Assembly: GCA_041676705.1 (NCBI GenBank)
Contig: JBAYRL010000001.1
Location: forward strand, 124,001 to 188,000
Length of the DNA: 64,000 nucleotides
From: Acidimicrobiia bacterium
GTDB lineage: Bacteria; Actinomycetota; Acidimicrobiia; Acidimicrobiales; SKKL01
Direction: 5' to 3'
This document shows positions 18,399 through 26,273 of this stretch, one piece after another. Position 1 is the first letter of the stretch; each line of letters starts with the position of its first letter. A program made the position numbers and the translations under genes. The notes beneath the pieces were generated by a model. The model saw only the letters and a program-made list of their open reading frames with translations. It did no database searches and was not told the DNA's origin.

Positions 18399-19235
18399 GT
18401 GGATTCCCTTGAGATTGGCATAGCTGCTGTTGTTGGCCTAGCGGTGGCACCGTTGTTGCGGCTGCTGATCGACGATATTCCCACACGTCCGCTGGTCCGA
18501 GCGTCGGCGAATCCGCTAAAAGACGCAGTGGCCAGCCCAGCTTCGGTGCCGGTGGTGTCGTGGTTCGCAGATCAACCGGCGGCCACTTTGGTGCCGGTGG
18601 GTTCACCCGATTCCGTTGCGGATGGTGAAACTCGACCGATCGCTTCTATGCGCTGGCGGGCACCCTTGATAGATGTCATCACATCACTGGTCTTTGCTCT
18701 GGTGGTGTGGCGATTTGGTTTGCAATTTTCAACAATACCTTTGCTGATTTTCTCAGCCGCTTTGGTGGTGGGCAGCACAATTGATATCGACCACTACCGC
18801 TTGCCCGACCGCTTGGTTTTCCCGGCCTTCTTTCTTAGCGCGGCGTTTATAATCTTGGCGGCGTTTGTAATGGGTGAACCTCGAACCGTTCTACCGGCTT
18901 TAGTTGGCGCCATAGGCTATTTTTTCTTCCTTTTTGTTTTCTTTGTGATCTCTCCTTCGGGCATGGGCTTTGGTGATGTCAAGCTAGCCTTGCTACTGGG
19001 TTTGGTTGTCGGTTGGGTGGGTTCATTCACGGAGGTTGACCAGGTCATTCAGTACCATGGGGTGCCTTCAGGCTTACGCTTGGTATTAATGTCAGGGCTC
19101 TTTGGTAGCTTGCTGGGCACAGTCGTGGGCCTTTCGATAATTCCTTTCCGAGGAAGAAAAGCTCATTTCCCGTTTGGTCCGTCGCTGTGTTTAGGAGCAT
19201 TCCTGGCCATAATTTTTAGCGAGCAGCTGCTATGA
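18399..19235 (+). CDS. Prepilin peptidase (type IV leader peptidase)
   Basis: Aspartyl membrane protease of the PilD/TadV (A24) family that cleaves the leader of type IV pilin-like proteins. The 278-residue protein has about seven membrane helices and both catalytic Asp motifs: STIDIDHYRLPD and GMGFGDVK (GxGD). The N-terminal loop between helices 1 and 2 (about 30-95), which in PilD holds the CxxC zinc pairs of the methyltransferase part, is present in length but has no cysteine, so methylation of the mature pilin is unlikely. It overlaps aroK by 4 nt (ATGA). Mycobacterium has a related gene at the same locus. Confidence 0.88.
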   Translation: MDSLEIGIAAVVGLAVAPLLRLLIDDIPTRPLVRASANPLKDAVASPASVPVVSWFADQPAATLVPVGSPDSVADGETRPIASMRWRAPLIDVITSLVFALVVWRFGLQFSTIPLLIFSAALVVGSTIDIDHYRLPDRLVFPAFFLSAAFIILAAFVMGEPRTVLPALVGAIGYFFFLFVFFVISPSGMGFGDVKLALLLGLVVGWVGSFTEVDQVIQYHGVPSGLRLVLMSGLFGSLLGTVVGLSIIPFRGRKAHFPFGPSLCLGAFLAIIFSEQLL

Positions 19236-19765
19236 GTTTCACAGGCACTAAACAAATTGTGTTGGTGGGGCCGATGGGAGTCGGCAAGTCGAGCGTGGCT
19301 CGACGTTTGGCGGCTCTAATGAACCTCAAGTGGTGTGATACCGATGAGCTGGTTGAGGCCGAGGTGGGTTGTAGCATCAGCGAACTCTTCTCTACACGTG
19401 GGGAGCAGGTATTTCGCGAGTTGGAATCAGCAGCCTTGCACCAGGTGTTAAACACGAGCGAAGGCTGTGTGGTGGCGACTGGTGGCGGAGTGGTTCTAGC
19501 CGAGGTCAACCGCCTCAAACTGATGGAAAACGGTCTCGTTGTATGGCTAGATGCTGATGTGCAAACACTCTTGGAGCATATTGGTGACACCACTTCTCGG
19601 CCGTTGTTTCGTCATCGTGAACCGACGATCGTTTTGCAGGAAATTTTAGAGGAACGTGGGCCTCTCTATGCTGAAGTTGCCGACCTTCGGGTGGACGTTT
19701 CTTGGTACGAGAGTGCCGATGCGGTGGCTAAGAAGATTCTTGAATTACTTGGAGATAAGAAATGA
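19232..19765 (+). CDS. aroK: Shikimate kinase
   Basis: Phosphorylates shikimate at the 3-hydroxyl. The 177-residue product has the P-loop GPMGVGKSS (about 10-18), the substrate-binding Asp of CDTDELVE, the Arg of FRELE, the GGG motif in ATGGGVVL, and the lid Arg in SRPLFRHR. Length is usual for the family. It is coupled by ATGA overlaps to the prepilin peptidase upstream and to aroB downstream. aroC, often just before aroK in actinobacteria, is not here. Confidence 0.95.
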   Translation: MSFTGTKQIVLVGPMGVGKSSVARRLAALMNLKWCDTDELVEAEVGCSISELFSTRGEQVFRELESAALHQVLNTSEGCVVATGGGVVLAEVNRLKLMENGLVVWLDADVQTLLEHIGDTTSRPLFRHREPTIVLQEILEERGPLYAEVADLRVDVSWYESADAVAKKILELLGDKK

Positions 19766-20769
19766 TCGTGGTGCCGGTACCACTTGGTGAGCGCAGCTAT
19801 GACGTGGTGGTTGGGGATGGCGCCAAGAACGAGCTGGCAGCGCTTATCCCTACGGGCGCCAAGCGTGCCGCAATCGTTACCCAGCCTGGTCTGGCGGTTG
19901 AGGTAGAAACCGGCGTCACGCAGCAAACATTCCATATTGGTACTGGAGAAGATGCCAAGACCTTAGAAACGGTAGAAACCCTGTGCCGAGGGTTTGCGTC
20001 GTGGGGGCTTACCCGCGCCGATGTTGTGGTTAGCGTAGGCGGCGGCATGGTCAGTGATGTGGCGGGTTTCGCGGCCGCGGTCTATCACCGTGGTGTGGCA
20101 GTGATCCATGTTTCAACCACTTTATTGGGCCAGATTGACGCTGCGATTGGCGGTAAAACCGGTGTGAATTTACCGGAAGGGAAAAATTTGGTTGGGGCTT
20201 TCTGGCAGCCTCACGCCGTTATTTGTGACACCGCCACCTTAGATACCTTGCCGGAACGTGAATTCCGCAGCGGCCTTGGCGAGTTGGCTAAATACCACTT
20301 CTTAGGTGGAGGCAAGCTTGATGAGATGCCACTGCCACAACGCGTGGCAGCTTGTGTTGAAATAAAAGCGCAGGTGGTAGCCAGTGACGAGCGTGAAGGT
20401 GGGCGCCGCGCCATATTGAACTATGGGCATACCTTGGGCCACGCCATTGAGCTGCTATCTAACTTTGAGCTTCGCCACGGTGAGGCCGTTGCGATCGGGC
20501 TAATTTATGCCGCTGAATTAGCGCACGCCATGGGGCGAATCCCCTCCGAGCGTGTGGCTGAGGTCCGCCGAGTGGTGGCCGAGTATTCGTTGCCAACAAT
20601 TATTCCTCGAGAACTAGCGGACGATCAGATTATGGAAGCTTTGGGGCGAGACAAAAAGATGCTTAGTTCACTGACTTTTGCACTTGATGGACCCAATGGT
20701 GTTGAGGTCGTGCCCGGAGTGGACGCCGCTCTGGTGCGTTCTACCCTTGGAAAGGTACGAGAAAAATGA
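19762..20769 (+). CDS. aroB: 3-dehydroquinate synthase
   Basis: Converts DAHP to 3-dehydroquinate; NAD- and zinc-dependent. The 335-residue protein has VVVSVGGGMVSDVAGF (nucleotide binding), KTGVNLPEGKNLVGAFWQP, the catalytic Lys in ELAKYHFL, and the metal-binding Glu and His residues in LNYGHTLGHAIE and RHGEAVAIG. It is about 25 residues shorter than typical AroB (near 360), mainly because the segment between ELAKY and VEIKAQVVASDE is compressed. It overlaps aroK and aroQ by 4 nt each. Confidence 0.95.
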   Translation: MIVVPVPLGERSYDVVVGDGAKNELAALIPTGAKRAAIVTQPGLAVEVETGVTQQTFHIGTGEDAKTLETVETLCRGFASWGLTRADVVVSVGGGMVSDVAGFAAAVYHRGVAVIHVSTTLLGQIDAAIGGKTGVNLPEGKNLVGAFWQPHAVICDTATLDTLPEREFRSGLGELAKYHFLGGGKLDEMPLPQRVAACVEIKAQVVASDEREGGRRAILNYGHTLGHAIELLSNFELRHGEAVAIGLIYAAELAHAMGRIPSERVAEVRRVVAEYSLPTIIPRELADDQIMEALGRDKKMLSSLTFALDGPNGVEVVPGVDAALVRSTLGKVREK

Positions 20770-21230
20770 GCAACACCCATGAATCTAAAGACCAGCGCCG
20801 AGTGTTGCTTGTGTCGGGGGTGAATCTTGGCATTCTCGGTACTCGAGAACCAGAGATTTACGGAACCGAAACTTTGGCCGACCATGTGACACGGGCTGAA
20901 AAGCAGGCCACGGCACATGGAATGGTCCTCCGTCACGTGCAATCCAACCACGAAGGTGAACTGGTTGACGCGATTTTGGCGGCTCGCCAAGATTGTCAGG
21001 CCATCGTGATCAACCCCGGTGCCTTTACCCACTATGCCTGGTCTCTGCACGACGCCTTGGCGGCCTTTCGGGGGCCAATTGTTGAGCTGCATTTGTCTAA
21101 TCCAGCTAGCCGAGAAACTTGGCGTCATCAGTCGGTTATAGCCCCGGTTGCTAGTGGCACTGTGGCTGGCTTTGGTGGTTTGGGTTACGAATTAGCCATC
21201 CGCGCGGTGGCGGCCTTGTTAGAGGCGTAA
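20766..21230 (+). CDS. aroQ: 3-dehydroquinate dehydratase, type II
   Basis: Dehydrates 3-dehydroquinate to 3-dehydroshikimate by the type II mechanism. The 154-residue protein keeps the lid Arg and Tyr (LGTREPEIYG), QSNHEGELV, INPGAFTHYAWSLHDAL and the His of VELHLSNPASRE. The usual start NGPNLN appears as SGVNLG, a small deviation near the active site. It begins with a short polar N-terminal extension. It overlaps aroB by 4 nt and is followed 4 nt later by the peptidase gene. Confidence 0.94.
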   Translation: MSNTHESKDQRRVLLVSGVNLGILGTREPEIYGTETLADHVTRAEKQATAHGMVLRHVQSNHEGELVDAILAARQDCQAIVINPGAFTHYAWSLHDALAAFRGPIVELHLSNPASRETWRHQSVIAPVASGTVAGFGGLGYELAIRAVAALLEA

Positions 21231-21234
21231 TCTC

Positions 21235-22326
21235 GTGCAAAATTTGCGCTTTGATTATGAAGGTCGGCTCGGCCGCTTAAGAGCAGCCATGACAGCCAGA
21301 GCTGAACTCATGGTGGTGACCAAAGGTGAAAATGTGCGGTGGTTAACTGGTTTTCACGGTTCCTTCGGGATGGTGGTGGTCACACCAAATTCGGCTGTCT
21401 TGATCACGGACGGTCGTTACGCCCTAGCAGCTGAGGCCGTCTTGGCCAATAGCAATAGCGAGACTCGCCTGGAAATTAGCTCCGATGTAGGTTCGCTCTT
21501 AGCGCGTTTGGCGGCGAACGCCTCGGCTATAGCTTTAGAGGCCAACCATGTCAGTTGGGAGTTTGCTCGCCAAGCAAAAGAAGAATGGTTTAACGCCCAG
21601 ACAGTAGTGGCTAGCGTTAACCTGGTCGAAGAGTTGAGGGCCATTAAAGAGCCGGTTGAAGTCGAGGCTATTAAGACTGCGGCCAATATTGCTGACCAGG
21701 CTTTATCCTCGGTACTACCCAGCCTGGTTAATTCGCCAACCGAGGCCGAGGTGGCCATGGCCCTTGAATTGGCTATGGGTGACGCCGGTTCCGAGAAGCC
21801 AGCCTTTTCCACCATTGTGGCGGCGGGGCTTAACTCGGCGTTGCCACACCACGAGCCTTCTGACAATCGCTTGACCACTGGCGATCTGGTGGTGATTGAT
21901 ATGGGTGCTACTCACCACGGCTACTGCTCCGACATGACGCGAACTTTTAGTCTGGGACGTCCGAATGAGCAGACAGCCAAAATGTTAACGACCGTGCAAC
22001 GCGCCCACGATGAAGCAGTAGCGGTGGCCGCCGCGGATGTGGCTACGAGAGATGTAGATGCCGCAGCACGGCAGATAATTCATGAGGCTGGTTGGGCAGA
22101 GTTTTTTGTCCATCCCACTGGGCACGGTGTCGGTCTCGAGATTCACGAGCCGTTACGGTTGTCGGCGACCTCGAATGCTACGCTCGCCCCTGGGAATGTT
22201 GTGACCGTCGAACCAGGTGTCTACATACCAGGTGTTGGCGGAGTTCGAGTCGAAGACACGATCGAAATCACTATGGACGGTAGTAGGATGCTAACCCGTG
22301 CCCAATTGCCGACTGTGATCGACTGA
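21235..22326 (+). CDS. pepQ: M24B family aminopeptidase (Xaa-Pro type)
   Basis: Metallopeptidase of the creatinase fold that removes residues next to proline. The 363-residue protein has the N-terminal creatinase domain (about 1-125) and a C-terminal pita-bread domain with all five metal ligands visible: two Asp in VVIDMGATHHGYCSDMTRTF, the His of HPTGHGVGLEIHE, and the Glu residues of TVEPGVY and RVEDTIEI. The start is GTG. The aroQ-peptidase-efp order matches that around mycobacterial pepQ, from which I take the symbol; exact specificity (PepP versus PepQ) is uncertain. Confidence 0.9.
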   Translation: MQNLRFDYEGRLGRLRAAMTARAELMVVTKGENVRWLTGFHGSFGMVVVTPNSAVLITDGRYALAAEAVLANSNSETRLEISSDVGSLLARLAANASAIALEANHVSWEFARQAKEEWFNAQTVVASVNLVEELRAIKEPVEVEAIKTAANIADQALSSVLPSLVNSPTEAEVAMALELAMGDAGSEKPAFSTIVAAGLNSALPHHEPSDNRLTTGDLVVIDMGATHHGYCSDMTRTFSLGRPNEQTAKMLTTVQRAHDEAVAVAAADVATRDVDAAARQIIHEAGWAEFFVHPTGHGVGLEIHEPLRLSATSNATLAPGNVVTVEPGVYIPGVGGVRVEDTIEITMDGSRMLTRAQLPTVID

Positions 22327-22392
22327 GCACACCTCGCGCATTCCTGGCTCTGTTATTTTTATTGACGCTCCCTCCCCAAAAGACACTAACTA

Positions 22393-22956
22393 ATGGCAAC
22401 TATCTCAACGAACGACATCAAAAACGGTATGACCCTCGACCTCGACGGTGATTTGTTTAACCTCGTCGAATTTCAACACGTTAAGCCGGGGAAAGGCGGA
22501 GCTTTTGTGCGCACCAAGCTAAAAAATGTGCGCACGGGCGCGGTGCTCGACCGAACATTCCGTGCCGATGAAAAAGTAGAACGGGCCATCGTCGAAAAGC
22601 GGGAAATGCAGTTCCTGTATCGTGATGGTAGCGAATTTGTTTTTATGGATAATTCCACCTACGAGCAGTTCAACGTAAGTGAAGCCCTTCTCGCTGACGC
22701 TGCTGGTTACCTGGTGGAATCGGCCAATGCGGTTTTGTTGTCGTACCAAGACGAGTTCATCGGTGCCGACCTGCCAGCGGCCGTAGAGTTGAACGTGGCC
22801 GAGACCGAACCCGGTGTTCAAGGCGACCGGGTATCCGGGGCTAGAAAACCGGCGACCCTTGAAACTGGGCTAACTGTGCAGGTCCCACTGTTTGTAAACA
22901 TTGGCGACCGGGTGCGGGTTGACACTCGTTCCGGCGAATACATTACGCGAGCGTGA
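22393..22956 (+). CDS. efp: Translation elongation factor P
   Basis: EF-P relieves ribosome stalling at polyproline stretches. The 187-residue protein has the three-domain layout. The domain I loop KPGKGGAF carries the Lys that is the tip residue (modified in some bacteria), and the C-terminal signature ends in VDTRSGEYITRA. No EF-P modification gene is visible in this window. It overlaps nusB by 4 nt (GTGA). Confidence 0.97.
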   Translation: MATISTNDIKNGMTLDLDGDLFNLVEFQHVKPGKGGAFVRTKLKNVRTGAVLDRTFRADEKVERAIVEKREMQFLYRDGSEFVFMDNSTYEQFNVSEALLADAAGYLVESANAVLLSYQDEFIGADLPAAVELNVAETEPGVQGDRVSGARKPATLETGLTVQVPLFVNIGDRVRVDTRSGEYITRA

Positions 22957-23363
22957 GCGGTAACCGTCGCGACGCACGCGAACGGGCTTTAGCCTTGCTC
23001 TATGAGGCCGAAACACGAGCCATAACGCCCCAGGCAGTGCTCGACTCGCTGCCCATCAAACCTGATGCCTATACCGCAGTCTTGGTGGCTGGCGTCGAGG
23101 AACAACTGGGCGCTATTGACGAACAAATCAGAACCTTTGCTAAAGGTTGGAACCTCGAACGCATGCCAGCACTAGACAGGGCGGTGTTGCGCCTCTCTAT
23201 CTACGAACTACTGTCTCAACCCGAGGTTCCCACCGGCGTGGTAATCGCTGAAGCGGTGTTCTTGGCTAGCGCGTATTCCACTGATGAATCAGGACCGTTC
23301 GTGAACGGGCTATTGTCACGCATTGCGAAAGATGTGCGGGGCTCACTATCTGATAACGTGTAA
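22953..23363 (+). CDS. nusB: Transcription antitermination factor NusB
   Basis: Small all-helical RNA-binding protein that joins NusE (S10) on boxA in rRNA antitermination. The 136-residue product has the typical RRDARERALALLYEAE start, WNLERMPALDRAVLRLSIYEL in the middle and VIAEAVFLASAYSTDESGPF with FVNGLLSRI at the end. The GTG start overlaps efp. It is followed by the pyrR leader, so nusB is the last gene before the pyrimidine operon control region. Confidence 0.95.
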   Translation: MSGNRRDARERALALLYEAETRAITPQAVLDSLPIKPDAYTAVLVAGVEEQLGAIDEQIRTFAKGWNLERMPALDRAVLRLSIYELLSQPEVPTGVVIAEAVFLASAYSTDESGPFVNGLLSRIAKDVRGSLSDNV

Positions 23364-23380
23364 TTCTGACCGTGAAGCGA

Positions 23381-23402
23381 GTCCAGAGAGGCTCGTACGG
23401 AC
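23381..23402 (+). promoter_or_regulatory. PyrR-binding RNA element of the pyr leader
   Basis: The RNA would read GUCCAGAGAGGCU and then close with GUACGGAC. GUCC (23381-23384) pairs with GGAC (23399-23402), and the loop carries CCAGAGAGGCU, the conserved PyrR-binding motif known from Bacillus pyr attenuators and actinobacterial pyrR leaders. PyrR bound to UMP is expected to bind here. The GAAAGG ribosome binding site of pyrR starts 2 nt after the element, so binding could occlude translation, as reported for Mycobacterium smegmatis. Confidence 0.85.
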
Positions 23403-23417
23403 AGAAAGGTAATAAAC

Positions 23418-24008
23418 TTGGCTGAACGCGAACGCCCTGCTGCGCCCCCCAACGGGGGCGTTTTTGTTGCTCGAAGTCGCGTCATGGACGCCGCCGATAT
23501 TCAACGAGCCACCAAACGCATGGCTCATGAGATCGTTGAACGCAACCATGGTGTTAAAGACGTGGTACTGATTGGCTTACAAACTGGCGGCGCGCCGCTG
23601 GCCCGTAACCTGCGCCAGGCATTACGAGAAATTGAAGGTGTCGAAGTCCCCGTGGGGCTACTCGACGTTGCTTTTTACCGAGATGACCTCGATCTCCGCC
23701 CAATTTCAGTTGAGGCGGTCACACAAATACCGGTAGACCTGGTCAATCAAGTGGTGGTCCTAGTAGATGACGTGCTCTTCACTGGTCGAACGGTTCGGGC
23801 TGCGCTTGACGCCGTTGGCGCTTACGGCCGACCGCGTTCGGTACAGCTAGCGGTGATGGTGGATAGAGGCCATCGTGAGCTGCCGATTCGGCCCGACTTT
23901 GTGGGAAAGAATCTACCTACCCGGCGCGACGAAGTTGTTGATGTTTCAAGTGAGGGCGTCGTTCTAGGCGAACATGTTCTAGACGAAGATCGGGGAGAAC
24001 AGCGGTGA
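23418..24008 (+). CDS. pyrR: Bifunctional pyr operon regulator / uracil phosphoribosyltransferase
   Basis: RNA-binding regulator that senses UMP and also belongs to the phosphoribosyltransferase fold. The 196-residue protein shows RMAHEIVERNHG, GLQTGGAPLA, FYRDDL and the PRPP-binding signature VVLVDDVLFTGRTVRAALDA. I chose TTG 23418 because GAAAGG lies 8 nt upstream and residues 15-25 look homologous to other actinobacterial PyrR N-termini; ATG 23484 (MDAADIQRA) is the alternative. With the TTG start, a strong terminator hairpin (23443-23465) lies inside codons 9-16. It overlaps pyrB by 4 nt. Confidence 0.93.
   Translation: MAERERPAAPPNGGVFVARSRVMDAADIQRATKRMAHEIVERNHGVKDVVLIGLQTGGAPLARNLRQALREIEGVEVPVGLLDVAFYRDDLDLRPISVEAVTQIPVDLVNQVVVLVDDVLFTGRTVRAALDAVGAYGRPRSVQLAVMVDRGHRELPIRPDFVGKNLPTRRDEVVDVSSEGVVLGEHVLDEDRGEQR
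23443..23465 (+). terminator. Intrinsic terminator/attenuator at the start of pyrR
   Basis: CGCCCCC (23443-23449), a CAAC loop and GGGGGCG (23454-23460) form a perfect 7-bp all-G/C stem, followed directly by TTTTT (23461-23465). This is a textbook Rho-independent terminator 40 nt after the PyrR-binding loop, upstream of nearly all of pyrR. Its placement implies attenuation of the whole pyr operon. Confidence 0.8.
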
Positions 24009-24940
24009 AACATTTGCTTTCTGCTCGTGATCTATCGGCCCAAGAGATCGACGAGCTTATGCATCTAAGCGATAGTTTCGTCGAGGTCAGTAGTCGCCCC
24101 ATTGCCAAGGTGCCCGCGCTGCGATCGCGCACGGTGGCCTGGCTTTTTTATGAAGATTCGACCCGAACTCGTCTCTCTTTTGAAACTGCCGCCAAACGTC
24201 TTTCTGCCGACACCTTAAACTTTTCGGTCTCGAGCTCGAGTGTGAACAAAGGCGAATCACTTAAAGACACCGCCTTAACACTTTCGGCTATGGGAGTTGA
24301 CGCCATTGTGGTGCGTCACCGCAGTTCGGGTGTTCCATGGCAGCTCACCAGGTGGGTTGACTGCTCAATAATTAACGCTGGCGACGGTTGGCACGAACAC
24401 CCCACGCAAACACTTCTAGATATTTACACCATGCGCCACCATTTTGGTGAAGGCGGCTTAGCCGGCAAGAAACTCACCTTGGTAGGTGATATTAAACACT
24501 CCAGGGTGGCGGGCAGCATGATATTTGCCCTGGCCAAAATGGGTATGGAGGTCACCATGGTGGCACCTCCAACCTTGCTGCCACCAGCCGTTGACACCTG
24601 GCCCGCAACCGTAAGGCACAACCTCGAGCCGGAACTGGCCGACACCGACGTGCTCTATTTGTTGCGGATGCAAAACGAACGACAAAACCAAGCACTAGTG
24701 CCGTCCTTGCGTGAGTATTCACGCCTTTTCGGCGTGAATATCGCTCGAGCGCAAATGCTTTCCCCCCATGCCCTCATCATGCACCCTGGGCCCATGAATC
24801 GGGGGGTTGAAATCGATGGAGAGGTAGCTGATCTGCCCAATGCCGTGATGGTCGATCAGGTTAGGAACGGGGTAGCGGTACGAATGGCGGTGCTATTCAA
24901 GTTGCTACAAGGAACAGGAGGTACGGGCACGAATGGCTAA
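24005..24940 (+). CDS. pyrB: Aspartate carbamoyltransferase catalytic subunit
   Basis: Joins carbamoyl phosphate and aspartate to make carbamoyl aspartate. The 311-residue product has the carbamoyl phosphate loop DSTRTRLSFE, the 80s-loop Ser/Lys segment SVNKGESLKDT, HPTQTLLD and PGPMNRGVEI, all intact. No pyrI regulatory subunit is present, as usual in this lineage. The GTG start overlaps pyrR by 4 nt; its end overlaps pyrC by 8 nt. Confidence 0.96.
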   Translation: MKHLLSARDLSAQEIDELMHLSDSFVEVSSRPIAKVPALRSRTVAWLFYEDSTRTRLSFETAAKRLSADTLNFSVSSSSVNKGESLKDTALTLSAMGVDAIVVRHRSSGVPWQLTRWVDCSIINAGDGWHEHPTQTLLDIYTMRHHFGEGGLAGKKLTLVGDIKHSRVAGSMIFALAKMGMEVTMVAPPTLLPPAVDTWPATVRHNLEPELADTDVLYLLRMQNERQNQALVPSLREYSRLFGVNIARAQMLSPHALIMHPGPMNRGVEIDGEVADLPNAVMVDQVRNGVAVRMAVLFKLLQGTGGTGTNG

Positions 24941-26273
24941 AGAAAGCACGACACAGCACATGGCTGAAACCGGAGTTCTAATTGTTGGGGGCAAAATTAT
25001 TGATGAAACGGCGACCAGATTCGGCGACGTACGTGTTTCACCCGATGGAATTATCTCCGAGGTGGCACCCAAGCTTGAACCCAACCATGGTGAACTGGTG
25101 CTGGACGCCAAAGATTGTGTTATCAGCCCCGGTTTTGTAGATCTTCACACCCATTTGCGCCAACCTGGTTCCGAAGAGGCTGAAACGATTGAAACCGGTT
25201 CCCGTGCCGCAGCCTTGGGTGGCTATACCGCGGTGGTGGCCATGCCAAATACCACGCCCACCATGGATAATGCTGGCACGGTGAAAGAGGTTCTAGCTCT
25301 AGGTCGTGGGGCATTGTGCGAGGTTCTGGCATCCGGTGCAATTACGGTTGGCCGTTTGGGTGAGACTCTGGCACCAATGGCCGAGCTGGCCGAGCTCGGA
25401 GTACAAATTTTCACGGATGATGGTACTGGTGTTCAAGATGCCGGTGTCATGCGACGTGCCATGGAGTATGCCCGTGGGCTAAACGTCACCCTTGCTCAGC
25501 ACTGCGAGGTCTCAAGTCTTTCGGCCGGTACTTGTATGCATGAAGGGGAATGGTCGGCCAAACTTGGTTTGCCAGGTCAGCCAGCGCTCGCCGAAGAGCT
25601 CATGGTCATGCGCGATATTGCCCTGGCACGCTTAACGGGTGCCAAGGTACATATGCAACACGTGTCAACCGCCGGCTCGGTTGAACTGGTGCGCGCCGCC
25701 AAAGCCGAGGGCTTGCCCGTAACGGCTGAGGCCACTACGCACCATTTCACGCTAACCGATGCGCTGGTTGCCAACTATGACGCCGTCTATAAAGTACATC
25801 CGCCTTTGCGTACCGAAGCTGATGTTATGGCCATTCGAATGGGATTGGCCGATGGCACAATCGACGCTATTGCAACCGATCACGCCCCTCATGCCAGCCA
25901 CGAAAAAGAAAAACCATTTGATCAGGCCCCACCCGGAATGTTGGGCCTTGAAACGGCCCTCGCGCTAGCGCTTAGCGAATTGAACCATTCTCAAGCCGAG
26001 CCCAAGCTCTCCACGGCATCCATCTTGGCGCTGCTGTCGTGGAAACCAGCCGAAATAGCGGGCGTTAAAGACCGCCATGGTCGACCAATTGAGGCCGGCG
26101 AACCAGCCAATATAACGGTCTTCAATCCCAACGAAACTTGGATCGTGGATCCCAACCAGAGCGCCAGTTTAAGTCGCAATAATCCCTATGCCGGACGCGA
26201 ACTTCGCGGTCGTGTGCGACACACCATTTGGAATGGAGTTCCGACCGTGATCGATGGAAAGGCAACCCGATGA
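24933..26273 (+). CDS. pyrC: Dihydroorotase, type I
   Basis: Zinc amidohydrolase that cyclises carbamoyl aspartate to dihydroorotate. The 446-residue product has the metal-binding DLHTHLRQPG, AMPNTTPT, FTDDGTGVQD, the His residues of QHCEVSSL and MQHVSTAGS, and the catalytic Asp of TDHAPH. The ATG at 24933 has AGGAGGT 10 nt upstream and overlaps pyrB by 8 nt; ATG 24960 would give a shorter N-terminus closer to the family. Its TGA overlaps the carA ATG. Confidence 0.95.
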   Translation: MAKESTTQHMAETGVLIVGGKIIDETATRFGDVRVSPDGIISEVAPKLEPNHGELVLDAKDCVISPGFVDLHTHLRQPGSEEAETIETGSRAAALGGYTAVVAMPNTTPTMDNAGTVKEVLALGRGALCEVLASGAITVGRLGETLAPMAELAELGVQIFTDDGTGVQDAGVMRRAMEYARGLNVTLAQHCEVSSLSAGTCMHEGEWSAKLGLPGQPALAEELMVMRDIALARLTGAKVHMQHVSTAGSVELVRAAKAEGLPVTAEATTHHFTLTDALVANYDAVYKVHPPLRTEADVMAIRMGLADGTIDAIATDHAPHASHEKEKPFDQAPPGMLGLETALALALSELNHSQAEPKLSTASILALLSWKPAEIAGVKDRHGRPIEAGEPANITVFNPNETWIVDPNQSASLSRNNPYAGRELRGRVRHTIWNGVPTVIDGKATR

